The notes beneath the pieces were generated by a model. That model had not been told where the DNA came from and did not search any database. It worked only from the letters and a program-made list of their open reading frames with translations. From the NCBI GenBank assembly GCA_965247065.1, contig CBDFGN010000006.1:1736001-1800000 (forward strand): 64,000 bases of DNA, in the 5' to 3' direction. Numbering within the stretch: position 1 is the stretch's first letter; each line of letters opens with the position of its first letter. Source of the stretch: CBDFGN01 sp965247065 (GTDB taxonomy: Bacteria; Bacteroidota; Bacteroidia; Cytophagales; Cyclobacteriaceae). Position numbers and translations under genes: made by a program. Below, one piece after another: positions 10,663 to 18,946 of the stretch.

Positions 10663-11843
10663 CAGGGATGAAATTCCACAACATCCCCCGCTTGGATATC
10701 TTGACTCTGGCCTGGGTGAACGGCCAGCCCATCGCAGTTCAAAGTGGAGGTAATGTCCCCGCTGCTATTAAAGGCGATAGGATTCAATCTAATCGGTTGC
10801 TTTCCATCTATGGTTGCCGGAAAGTAACTGTCGAATGGAGAATCTTTCTTTCTGGCTGAAGCCGTTGGTAATAGCATTGATGGAAGCCGCGGCATTGAAA
10901 AGCATTTTCTCAAATATGGCTCAATGAAAACCTTAAAGGCGACCTGAGTTGACATGGGGTTGCCAGGGAGTCCGAATACAACCCCGCCTTTTGGAATGGT
11001 TCCAAACCAGAGAGGTTTACCCGGTTTGATTTGAACCTTATGGAACAGTTTTTGGACACCCAGCGCGGTCAAGGTACCAGGCACAAAGTCGGCGTCGCCC
11101 ATAGATACACCCCCGGATAGAATCAAGATCTCAGATGTCAAACAACTTTCAATTACCTCTGCTAGCCTCTGTGGATCATCTTCCACCAAGATCTTGTTAT
11201 CAAGGCTTATTCGATAATTGTGCAAAAACGCTCGAAGTGCGTAGCTATTTGAGTCCCTTATCTGGTGAGGTAATATATCCTGATCCAGAGATTTGACTTC
11301 GGTGCCAGTGGATATTATGCTAACCGACGGAGTTTTAAAAACCTTAACCGCCGAGGTTCCGGTTACGGCCATAGCGCTGACGGTAGTAGGATCACATATA
11401 GTTCCCTTTGGCACCAGCGCATCATCTAATGAAGCATCTTCACCTTGGTAGGCAATGTACTGACCTGATGGAATATCCCCAATCTTGAACTGAATCCGGT
11501 CTTGTTCTGACTCGGTGTCCTCGACTTTTACCACTGCATCAGCTCCAGCGGGCACTGGAGCTCCCGTCATTATTTTAACACAATGACCTTCCTGTAATAC
11601 GTTGTCCGACGAGCTCCCAGCGAAGATCTCTTCAGAAAGTACCAACGAAGTTGGAGTCCGCACATCCGTGGACTTAATCGCGTAACCATCCATAGTTGCC
11701 CGATTGAATGGCGGATAATCCCGATCAGCTACCAAATCCTGAGCTAACACCCTATTCTGACATTCTTCAATAGATGCCATTTCCTCTCCAAATGACTGGG
11801 CTTGAGCAGCTATAATGTCCTGAGCGTATTTAACGGTTAACAT
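10659..11843 (-). CDS. moeA: Molybdopterin molybdotransferase MoeA
   Basis: Inserts molybdate into adenylylated molybdopterin, the last common step of molybdenum cofactor synthesis. About 394 aa, the usual length; the start MLTVKYAQ at 11843 is preferred over ATG 11852. Visible signatures: DRDYPPFNRATMDGYA near the N-terminus, KIMTGAPVPAGADAVVKVE, VSIISTGTEV, LILSGGVSMGDADF and VVFGLPGNPMSTQVAFKVF. It lies about 50 bases downstream of the moaC-moaB fusion on the same strand and overlaps the following barrel-protein gene by 4 bases. It is likely one operon read leftward. Family assignment is firm. Confidence 0.95.
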   Translation of the reverse strand: MLTVKYAQDIIAAQAQSFGEEMASIEECQNRVLAQDLVADRDYPPFNRATMDGYAIKSTDVRTPTSLVLSEEIFAGSSSDNVLQEGHCVKIMTGAPVPAGADAVVKVEDTESEQDRIQFKIGDIPSGQYIAYQGEDASLDDALVPKGTICDPTTVSAMAVTGTSAVKVFKTPSVSIISTGTEVKSLDQDILPHQIRDSNSYALRAFLHNYRISLDNKILVEDDPQRLAEVIESCLTSEILILSGGVSMGDADFVPGTLTALGVQKLFHKVQIKPGKPLWFGTIPKGGVVFGLPGNPMSTQVAFKVFIEPYLRKCFSMPRLPSMLLPTASARKKDSPFDSYFPATIDGKQPIRLNPIAFNSSGDITSTLNCDGLAVHPGQSQDIQAGDVVEFHPW

Positions 11844-11892
11844 TGAAAGCAATTAGTCAATGAAAATTTGTGATTTCGGCACTCGAAATTCG

Positions 11893-12837
11893 TTAATGCC
11901 CTTCTCCCTCCAGGATGCTTCGGGTATGGAACGCCCATGGAAGGATCGAATCCAGCGATTCTTTCACGCCGGTGACACTTCCTGGCAACGCTATGATGGT
12001 TGTAAGTCCGATCGTACCGGCAAAAGAGCGGGACATCATAGCCAGAGGACTTCTCATGCCCCCATGGGCTCTCATGGCTTCACCAATTCCAGGGGCGTCT
12101 CTTTCCACCACCTCGCCTATGGCTTCGATCGTAACATCCCGAAGTCCCAGACCCGTACCACCAGTAGTGAATATAAAAGCAAGCCCCTGCTGAACCCATT
12201 TCTTCAATTGATCTTGAATCTTTTGGCTGTCGTCCTCAACCAGCTGAAAGTCCGTGATCTTAATGCCGTACGAATCCAGGATCTTTTTGATTTCAAGCCC
12301 AGATTGGTCCTCTTTTTCACCCGCCGAGGCACTATCTGAGCAGACTAGAATCGCGCAATTCAGGTCAGATCTCACGAATCCATCCCGATCTGACTTACCT
12401 CCCTTTTTATTCAGAAGTCTTATTGAAGATATTTCCAGATTCTTATCGACAGGTTTGAGCAAATCATAAATCGTCAAGGCCGCCACAGAAACCGCGGTGA
12501 GCATTTCCATTTCGATCCCAGTCCTGCCAATGGACTTACCGGTCCCTCTGATGACAACCCCTGTGCGCTGCGAGTTTTCAAAACCTGGCACCGGGTGTTC
12601 AGTCCGCAACAAGTCAAAAGAAAGTTCCATACTATCGATGCTTACTGGGTGACAATGGGGAATTAGGTTGTGAGTATTTTTTCCGGCCAGAAACCCAGCA
12701 GCTCTGGCCACGTCGAATAGATTCCCTTTTGGAAGCTCGTCGTTTTTGATGAGATCCACAGTTTCTGAGCCACAGAAAACCGCTCCGACTGCCTCTGCGG
12801 TTCTAAGGGTTATGGTCTTTGAGGAAATATCCCTCAT
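11893..12837 (-). CDS. moaCB: Bifunctional MoaC-MoaB/Mog molybdenum cofactor protein
   Basis: A 314-aa fusion. Residues 1-about 150 are MoaC, cyclic pyranopterin monophosphate synthase, with KGNLFDVARAAGFLAGK, NLIPHCHP and the acidic GIEMEMLTAVSVAALTIYD. Residues about 160-310 are the MoaB/MogA molybdopterin adenylyltransferase fold, with LVCSDSASAGEKEDQSG, FTTGGTGLGLRDVTIEA and IIALPGSVTGVKE. The same fusion is known in other Bacteroidota. It is the first gene of a leftward moaCB-moeA run. No moaA, moaE or moaD is in this window, so the pathway must be completed elsewhere. Confidence 0.94.
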   Translation of the reverse strand: MRDISSKTITLRTAEAVGAVFCGSETVDLIKNDELPKGNLFDVARAAGFLAGKNTHNLIPHCHPVSIDSMELSFDLLRTEHPVPGFENSQRTGVVIRGTGKSIGRTGIEMEMLTAVSVAALTIYDLLKPVDKNLEISSIRLLNKKGGKSDRDGFVRSDLNCAILVCSDSASAGEKEDQSGLEIKKILDSYGIKITDFQLVEDDSQKIQDQLKKWVQQGLAFIFTTGGTGLGLRDVTIEAIGEVVERDAPGIGEAMRAHGGMRSPLAMMSRSFAGTIGLTTIIALPGSVTGVKESLDSILPWAFHTRSILEGEGH

Positions 12838-12866
12838 TGTCTAAATTTTGCTAATTTTATGTCGTT

Positions 12867-12895
12867 GCAAGATAATAATATATGACGAAGTCAAA
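12867..12895 (-). promoter_or_regulatory. Candidate Bacteroidota-type promoter for moaCB
   Basis: On the minus strand TTTG (12892-12895) is followed after 17 bases by TATCTTGC (12867-12874), a partial match to the phylum's -33 TTTG and -7 TAnnTTTG elements. It sits 30-58 bases ahead of the moaCB start in the 79-base divergent gap shared with the DUF7009 gene. Spacing is 2 bases shorter than usual. Confidence 0.35.
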
Positions 12896-12916
12896 TTCGC
12901 TCAATAAGAATCCGAT

Positions 12917-13285
12917 ATGAAAATCAGGGTCCAGGGAAATTCAATCAGACTCCGGCTTACCCAACCTGAGGTCCTGGAATTCGATCAAAATAAGATTCTG
13001 ACCGAGAAGATAGGATTTCCAGGCGGAAGTCATCTTGAATGTGAGATTCGTCAAACGCCAGAAACCAACGTAATGGCCACATTTAACCGCAGTCTCATCA
13101 CGATTCAAATTCCTGAGGGGGAGGCGCTGGATTGGATCAATACCACCCGGGTTGGGATTAAGGAAACCTTGCCATTAGAGTCGGGCAAACTACTAAGAAT
13201 TCTAGTCGAAAAGGATTACCAGTGCCTTCACAAACGTCCAGGGGAAGATGAAAGTGGGGCTTTCCCGAATCCGGAAGCCGAATAA
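12917..13285 (+). CDS. DUF7009-like small protein
   Basis: A 122-aa soluble protein without signal or membrane segment, starting MKIRVQGNSIRLRLTQPEV, a beginning typical of a small Bacteroidota family that I recognise as DUF7009. Inside are paired beta-type segments (LECEIRQTPETNVMATFNRSLITIQIP), then LLRILVEKDYQCLHKRPGEDE and an acidic, proline-containing tail. It is transcribed away from moaCB across a 79-base gap. Relatives are often found beside molybdenum cofactor or molybdoenzyme genes, so a link to that pathway is plausible. The molecular function is unknown. Confidence 0.7.
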   Translation: MKIRVQGNSIRLRLTQPEVLEFDQNKILTEKIGFPGGSHLECEIRQTPETNVMATFNRSLITIQIPEGEALDWINTTRVGIKETLPLESGKLLRILVEKDYQCLHKRPGEDESGAFPNPEAE

Positions 13286-13619
13286 TGGGCCGTCCTCTTG
13301 CGATTAGCAAGAGGTCCACACGAATTGAGTTTAGCCAACCTAAGTGATACCAATATGCGGATGGTTTTCTCCAATCAGTGAAGCTTAGGATCAAAGAGAT
13401 TATGTGAGCAAGAAACCGGTACTTGAGTGCTCATGGGTACGATCGACACGCGGCCTAAAAGGAGTATGTCTATACTTACCACTAATTGGAGGCCAGTTTG
13501 AGAACCAGAAGGGTGTCCGAAGACATCATATGCTAATGGGTCTCCTGGATGCGACATTCAATCACAAGGCTAGAGATAACGATAAACAGTCAAGATTCGA
13601 AAAGTGATACTTGTCTAGT
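13286..13619. other. 334-base stretch with no supported gene
   Basis: Lies between the convergent ends of the DUF7009 gene and the CPBP protease gene. Open frames here (for example plus-strand 13404-13607) show no family-like pattern, and no clear terminator hairpin or tRNA was seen. Confidence 0.5.
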
Positions 13620-14186
13620 TCAATGCACCGATTTGTTTTTCCAACGGGTAGTCAATGAGTTTAACAAAACAATGTCGACAGCGGTATGAGCACTAATTGC
13701 TGCGATGAGGCCTAGAGTTTCAGCCATATACCCGATCCCCAATATGATCAATACCATATACAGACCGTAAACTAAAAGCGGCCTGTTCCAAGGGCTCAGA
13801 TAGCCGTGGAGGGCAACGAACAGAACTGATGTAATCCAAATGCCGAGCCATGGCTGGATCGCTCCCCGGAAAAATATCTCTTCACCGGTACCTGCGCAAA
13901 AAGAAATTAGAACCACCTCCGGCGTGGTTAGTCTAATCGGCCCAATTAGATTCGTGAAAAAGGAATTGGTAGTCTCCAGCAACGGAATTTGAACAATTCG
14001 CCAGCCGATTAGTGCCGCAATTGAGCCATAAGTTATCCCTACCAGAGCCTGCCACAGAGGATCGAGAGTTCCTCGCAGAGCGTTTATTAAATCAATGCTT
14101 AATAGCTGATCCATTATATACCAACCCAGCAATGAAAATCCAACCAGGGTGGAAAATGCCAGCAACAGAATGATCTTTTTGTTCAT
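13620..14186 (-). CDS. CPBP-family intramembrane metalloprotease
   Basis: A 188-aa integral membrane protein of the CAAX-protease and bacteriocin-processing (CPBP/ABI) family. It has about five hydrophobic segments. The family motifs are visible: GTGEEIFFRGAIQPWLG (EExxxR, residues about 95-111) and LFVALHGYLSPW (second motif, His), plus a last-helix SAHTAVDIVLL. The start overlaps the stop of the eIF2B-like gene by 4 bases (ATGA), showing translational coupling. The substrate is unknown; members process prenylated or peptide substrates within the membrane. Confidence 0.87.
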   Translation of the reverse strand: MNKKIILLLAFSTLVGFSLLGWYIMDQLLSIDLINALRGTLDPLWQALVGITYGSIAALIGWRIVQIPLLETTNSFFTNLIGPIRLTTPEVVLISFCAGTGEEIFFRGAIQPWLGIWITSVLFVALHGYLSPWNRPLLVYGLYMVLIILGIGYMAETLGLIAAISAHTAVDIVLLNSLTTRWKNKSVH

Positions 14187-15058
14187 GAATTGGAATAGGT
14201 CATACTGCTTAGGCGCTGCCAGTTTTCCAGGCTCGCCTCGGTAATAAATCCGGTAACAAGATTATTGGGGATTCGCTCAAAATAGAAATTGGTGATCGCC
14301 AGACTTTTGGGCGGATTTTGCCATATCTCATCACTCGCTTTGGGACCCTCATCCTCTAGAGTTTGGTTAAACATGAATTTTCGCGAATCGGCCAGGACAT
14401 AGACAGGTAGTCCAAATTCTCGACAGAGCAACGCAATCCCGTAACTTCCAATTTTGTTCACAAAGTATTGGCCCGTTATGGCATCCGCTCCAAGCAGCAC
14501 CATGTCCAGCTGGTTGGCTACCGCAGTTACCGCCGTGTCCGCGATAAGCTCTACGTTAAGACCCAATCCCAAAAGCATCTCAGCCTGCCGCCTGCCTTCA
14601 AATGCCGGTCGGGATTCAGTTTGGAATATCTTAGCGGGCCATCTTTGGCCTTCCATATGCTGAAAAGTATTGGTTAGGGTCGAGCTTTTGCTGTGCAACA
14701 GCAGGCGCTTATTGTTTAATTCTATGTGCCTGGATACCTCCAGGGCCAAATTAAGATCTACCGCTTTCCATTCGTCCCGGTAACCAGTCAGATGGTCGAT
14801 CAGTCTCCGGCTGGTCAATGGTTCTTTTTTGTTGTCCCAAAAGTCCGATAATGTGCGGCGCAGGTGATGCAAGGCTCCAAATTGACTATGGCATGAAGCC
14901 AAAGTCCCAAGAATCTCTAGAACATTTGAAACGACCTTCTCGGAGTCCACCAGGCTGTTTCGGAAGTAGTACTGCAGTATAGAACCGATGGCTTTTTCCA
15001 CAATGGTACCTGAACCTGATTGGTTATCCATCTCAAGCGCTCGAAATTCATTAGACAT
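14183..15058 (-). CDS. eIF2B alpha/beta/delta-like (ribose-1,5-bisphosphate isomerase family) protein
   Basis: Soluble protein of about 291 aa from ATG 15058 (MSNEFRALEMDNQ); the open frame reaches back to 15223 but those residues look non-coding. It has the N-terminal helical region (IGSILQYYFRN, LHHLRRTLSDFWDN) and the C-terminal Rossmann-like half of the eIF2B/5-methylthioribose-1-phosphate isomerase superfamily: TESRPAFEGRRQAEMLL, LIADTAVTAV, DMVLLGADAITGQYFVNKIGSYGIALLC and LPVYVLADSRKF. Bacterial members act on sugar phosphates rather than in translation. Coupled by a 4-base overlap to the downstream CPBP protease. The exact substrate is not known. Confidence 0.8.
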   Translation of the reverse strand: MSNEFRALEMDNQSGSGTIVEKAIGSILQYYFRNSLVDSEKVVSNVLEILGTLASCHSQFGALHHLRRTLSDFWDNKKEPLTSRRLIDHLTGYRDEWKAVDLNLALEVSRHIELNNKRLLLHSKSSTLTNTFQHMEGQRWPAKIFQTESRPAFEGRRQAEMLLGLGLNVELIADTAVTAVANQLDMVLLGADAITGQYFVNKIGSYGIALLCREFGLPVYVLADSRKFMFNQTLEDEGPKASDEIWQNPPKSLAITNFYFERIPNNLVTGFITEASLENWQRLSSMTYSNS

Positions 15059-15299
15059 TTTCCGCATGGTAAAGCAAGTTAGCCGATTGGGCTGAAAATA
15101 TTGTTCTGGTAGCCCACGCAAGCCCATTTTACCCGCTCCAATACCGTTCGTTTTATCCAAAGCATCCAGATTAGGGCTAAGGGGTATAAGCGACCCCCTC
15201 CGGAAAAGAGTGTGGGAAATCAAATAATAATTGGGAGTTTTAGCTTGGTCTTGCCGCGCAGCGAATAGTGAGCATTATGTCACAAAATACTGCCTATTA

Positions 15300-15335
15300 C
15301 CAGGAAGCCCTGAAGTGGGACTTCAGGGCTCCTGG
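15300..15335. other. Strong 16-bp stem-loop
   Basis: AGCCCTGAAGT (15306-15316), a 3-base GGG loop and its exact complement ACTTCAGGGCT (15320-15330), extended outward by CCAGG/CCTGG with a single bulged A at 15305. It is not followed by a T-run on either strand. It stands between the eIF2B-like gene and the IS982 left end, 30 bases from the target duplication. It may be a factor-assisted terminator or structured leader. Confidence 0.75.
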
Positions 15336-15371
15336 CAAGGCCTCAACAATTTACTCCTAAATCTTAACCTA

Positions 15372-16402
15372 ACGTGAGTTCGACAATAAGGAATGATTAA
15401 AGAGCGAGAAAGAGTTGACCGGTGTCCTGGTAGTTCAATTTGATTGAGGGCTTTTTTTCGCAAAAGTTGTAAGCGATTAAAGCCGAGAAAAGGTTGGTAA
15501 GGAAATTAGTTGGGCTCCTGTGCCTGGAGTGTTCAATCTGGAAGATGTTTTTAAGTTGATCAATGATAGTCTCACAAATAGCCCTTTTACGGAGCATTAT
15601 AGCATCCATGATGGGGGTTAAGGATGAGGACTTCATATTGCGTTTGAGTTTGGTTATCAGATGGACTCCGCGGAAGAACAGATTTTTAAAAAGTTCCTTA
15701 CTGATGTAGCCTTTATCACCAAAGAGCTTTCCGAATAATTTCTTAATAAACCGTTCAATTTTAAGAGGCTTTCTGTCATCCACATTGCCCGGTGTGAGCA
15801 TAAAATCGATGATTTCACCCGTATCAGCAGTGATAAGATGGAGCTTAAACCCGTAGAACCATCCGATGGAACAATGGCCTCTTTTAGCTAACCCTTCAAA
15901 TACTTTATGGTTATGGATCCGTCTGTTATGACAGACCCTTAACGGAGTGCTGTCTATAAAACTTATACCTGTACACTGTCCAGTCCCTTGTGTTTTCAGA
16001 TAAATAGCCATTGGCAGAAGACTTCCACTACAAAGTTCTACCATTCGGTTATAGCTTACCACATCAGGAAAGAAGGAGCGCAAGTGGCCACAAACGTATG
16101 TGTTGTAAAAGGTCTTGAAATTTCGATATCCTGAGATCTGGAACAAGACCTGTATAGTCATTACTTCGGATAAAGAAAGCTTACCAGGTTTGTTGCGCTT
16201 TTTACTTCCCAGCAATCTTTTTTCCAATTTTGGGACAAAATCCAGACAAAAATCGTCAATGGAACAAAAAATTTCAGTAATTTTAGTAGCAGTTAACATA
16301 GGTAGAAATATTAGTTATTTTGTTGATTGTCAATGACTTAATATACTAATTTTCTGCCTTTTTTCTATCAATAAACTACTCTATTTTATATCGAACTCAC
16401 GT
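15372..16402 (-). mobile_element. Complete IS982-family insertion sequence with 7-bp target duplication
   Basis: A 1031-bp element with exact ends. Terminal inverted repeats are ACGTGAGTTCGA at 15372-15383 and its complement at 16391-16402. Both are flanked by the same 7 bases TAACCTA (15365-15371 and 16403-16409), the target duplication. One intact transposase gene fills it. Perfect duplication and an unbroken gene suggest a recent, possibly still active insertion. It sits in intergenic DNA between the eIF2B-like gene and the RusA-like gene. Confidence 0.93.
15397..16299 (-). CDS. IS982-family transposase
   Basis: A 300-aa DDE transposase. Catalytic positions seen: FIDSTPLRVC (first Asp, about residue 116), LFGDKGYISKELF (second Asp, about residue 193) and ICETIIDQLKN (Glu, about residue 242). 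The N-terminal half has the family's KLSLSEVMTIQVLFQISGYR and the middle has GWFYGFKLHL. Full length and uninterrupted. It is the only gene of the element and starts about 100 bases inside the right end. Confidence 0.95.
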   Translation of the reverse strand: MLTATKITEIFCSIDDFCLDFVPKLEKRLLGSKKRNKPGKLSLSEVMTIQVLFQISGYRNFKTFYNTYVCGHLRSFFPDVVSYNRMVELCSGSLLPMAIYLKTQGTGQCTGISFIDSTPLRVCHNRRIHNHKVFEGLAKRGHCSIGWFYGFKLHLITADTGEIIDFMLTPGNVDDRKPLKIERFIKKLFGKLFGDKGYISKELFKNLFFRGVHLITKLKRNMKSSSLTPIMDAIMLRKRAICETIIDQLKNIFQIEHSRHRSPTNFLTNLFSALIAYNFCEKKPSIKLNYQDTGQLFLAL

Positions 16403-16551
16403 TAACCTAAGGCCTTATCCAACTTGGCTCTCTCAATTTCAGATATAACGGGTTCAAATGAAAAAAACCATGACATACGTCAGTATTTTCAACTCTCAAC
16501 CGCAAAAGAAAGAGCTATCAAGATTCGCCAATAGGGATTGCGATAATTAAA

Positions 16552-17205
16552 TCAAAGAGTCGTGCCCTTCAGCAGATCCATAGCTTCCATGACTTCAAAT
16601 TGGTCCAGTTTGGATCGATGGTAGAATCTCTGTAATGGCAATATCAAGCGGGCCCTATAGTAGTCCATTTCGCCATCTTCCAAATTCTTTTTAGCCTGCT
16701 GAGACATCTGGGCCACCAGAACTACCAGATGCTTTGCATCATCGGGAACCGCTGCCGGTAGCGGAAAGCATAAATTATTTCCAATATCGATAAACTTCAG
16801 ACCCTCCTTTTTCAACCAAAGATCAGGGGTGTAACGGATTTGGAATGCGAGTTTCTGATCTGACTTGGTCCAATCTACCCATCGGCAGCGCACACTCTCA
16901 ACCTGACAATCATCGATCATGATGCCTGCAGGACCTTTCAGCGCGTCCAATAAGGGCTTAATGATATTGTCAATATCAGGAAAGCCGTCACTTTCATAAC
17001 GCGCCTTCTCGCCGATGTACCACTCAATATCCAATTCAATATCTCCGGTAAACAAGTATTCAACCGACGTAAGAACCTTTCTCACCGTTTTGGTTAAATG
17101 TCGCTTTCGTCTATTGGAAGACTGCTGAGAAACCGGAGCGGTATTTAAGGAGAATTCAAGTTCTCCCGACTTGGGTGGGTTCTTGGCCCAGGCTATCGTT
17201 GTCAT
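16552..17205 (-). CDS. RusA-family Holliday-junction resolvase-like protein with C-terminal extension
   Basis: A 217-aa protein whose residues about 15-130 match the RusA endodeoxyribonuclease fold: an early beta segment (LEFSLNTAPVSQQSSNRRKR), the acidic core DIDNIIKPLLDALKG and the segment GIMIDDCQVESV, where the Asp residues bind metal. RusA proteins are about 120 aa; here some 85 residues follow (LPAAVPDDAKHLVVLVAQMSQ onward, helical) with no family I recognise. RusA genes usually lie in prophages; no phage genes are visible here. The resolvase activity is inferred from the preserved Asp motif. Confidence 0.78.
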   Translation of the reverse strand: MTTIAWAKNPPKSGELEFSLNTAPVSQQSSNRRKRHLTKTVRKVLTSVEYLFTGDIELDIEWYIGEKARYESDGFPDIDNIIKPLLDALKGPAGIMIDDCQVESVRCRWVDWTKSDQKLAFQIRYTPDLWLKKEGLKFIDIGNNLCFPLPAAVPDDAKHLVVLVAQMSQQAKKNLEDGEMDYYRARLILPLQRFYHRSKLDQFEVMEAMDLLKGTTL

Positions 17206-17262
17206 AGGACGCTATTAAGAACACACTAAATTACGAAATCCCGGAGCAGTATCGGCAATATC

Positions 17263-17850
17263 CTATAAGCCAAGAACCGTGGAGCCCTTGGTGATTGCAT
17301 TTTGAAATTGAGCAAGTTCCTGAACCTCCAGAAACCGCATCGGAGATGGGACGGGTTCGGAGATAGGAAAATCAACCTGCCACCATTCTACATCGTGCCA
17401 GCTGCCTAGTTTATACCCAATTGAGGGATATAGCGTGAGAAATCGAAACCCCATTTGTCGATGAAATTCAATGCTGGAGGGATTGGGAACGGTAATTACG
17501 GCATAAGCATTTCGATACCCCAGCAGACCAAGGATCTCTAAGAGTGCCGTGTATAGTGCCCTTCCAACCTTCCGCCTCCGGAACCGTGAGCCAACATATA
17601 CTGAAACTTCACTGCACCAATCATAGCCACTCCTAATGCGGTGTTGACTGGCATAGGCGTACCCGGCAACTACTCCATTAATTTCACAGATCAGCCAGGG
17701 CCGGGTTTGCAGAGTGTCAGAGATCCGGGACCAGAATTCTGCCTTAGTTGGTACTTGATATTCAAACGAGGTGGCGGTTCTTTCAACTACCGGTCGATAA
17801 ATCTGCAGCATGTGAGTCACGTCCGACTCACGAACCAGGCGTACAGTCAT
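17263..17850 (-). CDS. GNAT-family N-acetyltransferase (phosphinothricin acetyltransferase-like)
   Basis: A 195-aa cytosolic acetyl-CoA-dependent acetyltransferase. It begins VRLVRESDVTHMLQIYRPVVERTATSFEYQVP, typical of the Pat/Bar subgroup, and has the acetyl-CoA loop as RFRRRKVGRALYTALLEIL plus the subgroup's NPSSIEFHRQMGFR. The chief substrates of relatives are toxic or free amino acids. It starts one base before the downstream end of the DinB gene that precedes it on the same strand, so the two are likely co-transcribed. Confidence 0.85.
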   Translation of the reverse strand: MTVRLVRESDVTHMLQIYRPVVERTATSFEYQVPTKAEFWSRISDTLQTRPWLICEINGVVAGYAYASQHRIRSGYDWCSEVSVYVGSRFRRRKVGRALYTALLEILGLLGYRNAYAVITVPNPSSIEFHRQMGFRFLTLYPSIGYKLGSWHDVEWWQVDFPISEPVPSPMRFLEVQELAQFQNAITKGSTVLGL

Positions 17851-17851
17851 A

Positions 17852-18361
17852 TCACGGATGAATTAAGAGCTCTAAAAGCCGCTTAATGGTTACCAAATGG
17901 TGATCATCATGTTCTGCAACAAAATAAGCCAGATCCATAAGACGCATAGGAGTCCCGAGTCTAGGATGTTTGGCCACCAATTCTGACTGATTCACAAGAC
18001 TTTCCAGCTCTGAAACAAGCTTAGCACGTTCTGCCCTGAACGCGGCCAGGATGCCCTCGATATTCTTTGCATTGTGCTGGGCCTGATGGGTTTTCTGATT
18101 GCTGAGATCTGCTTCTCGTAAGACTTCTTGTCCGGATTTCAGATCCTCAACTCGACCCAACCATAAGGGCTCAAGGTCCAGCAAGTGACCGGCCTGCTCC
18201 TGGATTGACCAGGATTCTCCATCACGATGAGTGAGATTGGCTTTGGAAATGCCGTTAACCTTTGCTTCCAACCTTCCAGGCGTGCCTGCCAGCCTTTCGA
18301 CAACTATGGGGAATGTGGTACTTAAGTTTTGAAAATCGAATTTTCTCTCGAACCAAGACAT
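17852..18361 (-). CDS. DinB-family protein
   Basis: A 169-aa four-helix-bundle protein of the DinB/YfiT metalloenzyme superfamily. The three metal-binding His positions appear as WSIQEQAGHLLDLEP (about residue 58) and FVAEHDDHHLVTIKRL near the C-terminus. Members are thiol-dependent S-transferases or of unknown activity. It is followed after one base by the acetyltransferase gene and preceded by a second, broken DinB gene 70 bases upstream. Confidence 0.83.
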   Translation of the reverse strand: MSWFERKFDFQNLSTTFPIVVERLAGTPGRLEAKVNGISKANLTHRDGESWSIQEQAGHLLDLEPLWLGRVEDLKSGQEVLREADLSNQKTHQAQHNAKNIEGILAAFRAERAKLVSELESLVNQSELVAKHPRLGTPMRLMDLAYFVAEHDDHHLVTIKRLLELLIHP

Positions 18362-18376
18362 GGATCATAATTGTTT

Positions 18377-18400
18377 ATTGTTGAATTGTTGAATTGTTGA
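18377..18400. repeat. Three tandem copies of ATTGTTGA
   Basis: Perfect 8-bp tandem repeat (18377-18384, 18385-18392, 18393-18400) with a partial fourth copy, in the gap between the two DinB-family genes. Copy number could vary by slippage; it would then alter leader length of the downstream DinB gene. Confidence 0.85.
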
Positions 18401-18430
18401 ATTGTATTGAGTGCACAATTCCTCGGCCCT

Positions 18431-18946
18431 TTACCACACATATCCTCCGGAGGGGGGAGGCCAAGCTCCGAAAATTCGTCTTAAGATAATAATCTCAGCC
18501 AGGTGGTAGGAAATATGAGAAGCCATGGCTTGAAGGATATCGTATTGGGTTTGGTAATCTTCCCCTACGGCAAAATTATCAAAAGCGTGGTTTTTGCACG
18601 CTTGTCGAATTGATTCTAATCCTAAGACTAGTTTATTGATCTCGGCACTCAATTCTTCCTCAGAACCAGCATTATAGGTTTCCTCCCACCCCTCAGTCCA
18701 ACTGCGATCTTGGCTTATCTCATTTCCATTTAATCGAGCCATAAATTTGCCCTGCCAATAGTTGATGTGTTTGAGAAGCTACCAAATGGTGTATGGGGTA
18801 TTCAGGATTTTCCGGCCTGTGACATCCAGCTTTAGTCCTTCTAACGCCCTGGATGCGTTTAGATGGGCGTTTCTACCATCCAGGGAGCCCTCAACGACGT
18901 TGGCAATAACTTCGCGGTGATCGATGCCTATTCTTGTTTCTTTCAT
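18431..18946 (-). pseudogene. DinB-family protein with one in-frame TAG stop
   Basis: From ATG 18946 the frame reads MKETRIGIDHREVIANVVEG and continues as a normal DinB-like protein to TPYTIW, where codon 18779-18781 is TAG; the same frame then continues LLKHINYWQGKFMARLNGNE to VW and TAA at 18431. In relatives this position is commonly a Gln (TIWQLLKH), so a single CAG-to-TAG change explains it. Apart from the stop the 171-codon frame is clean. Other genes here end in TAG (PhyH-like, CRTAC1-like), so the codon is a true stop in this organism. A second open start (ATG 18742) would make only the C-terminal 103 aa. Confidence 0.85.

Noticed and set aside
13404..13607. Plus-strand small gene of 67 codons
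   Set aside because: Low-complexity fit, equal-length frame on the other strand, and no recognised motif.
18779..18781. TAG recoded as an amino acid in this organism
   Set aside because: TAG terminates other clear genes here (PhyH-like at 34179-34181, CRTAC1-like at 61013-61015), so the in-frame TAG is better explained as a mutation.
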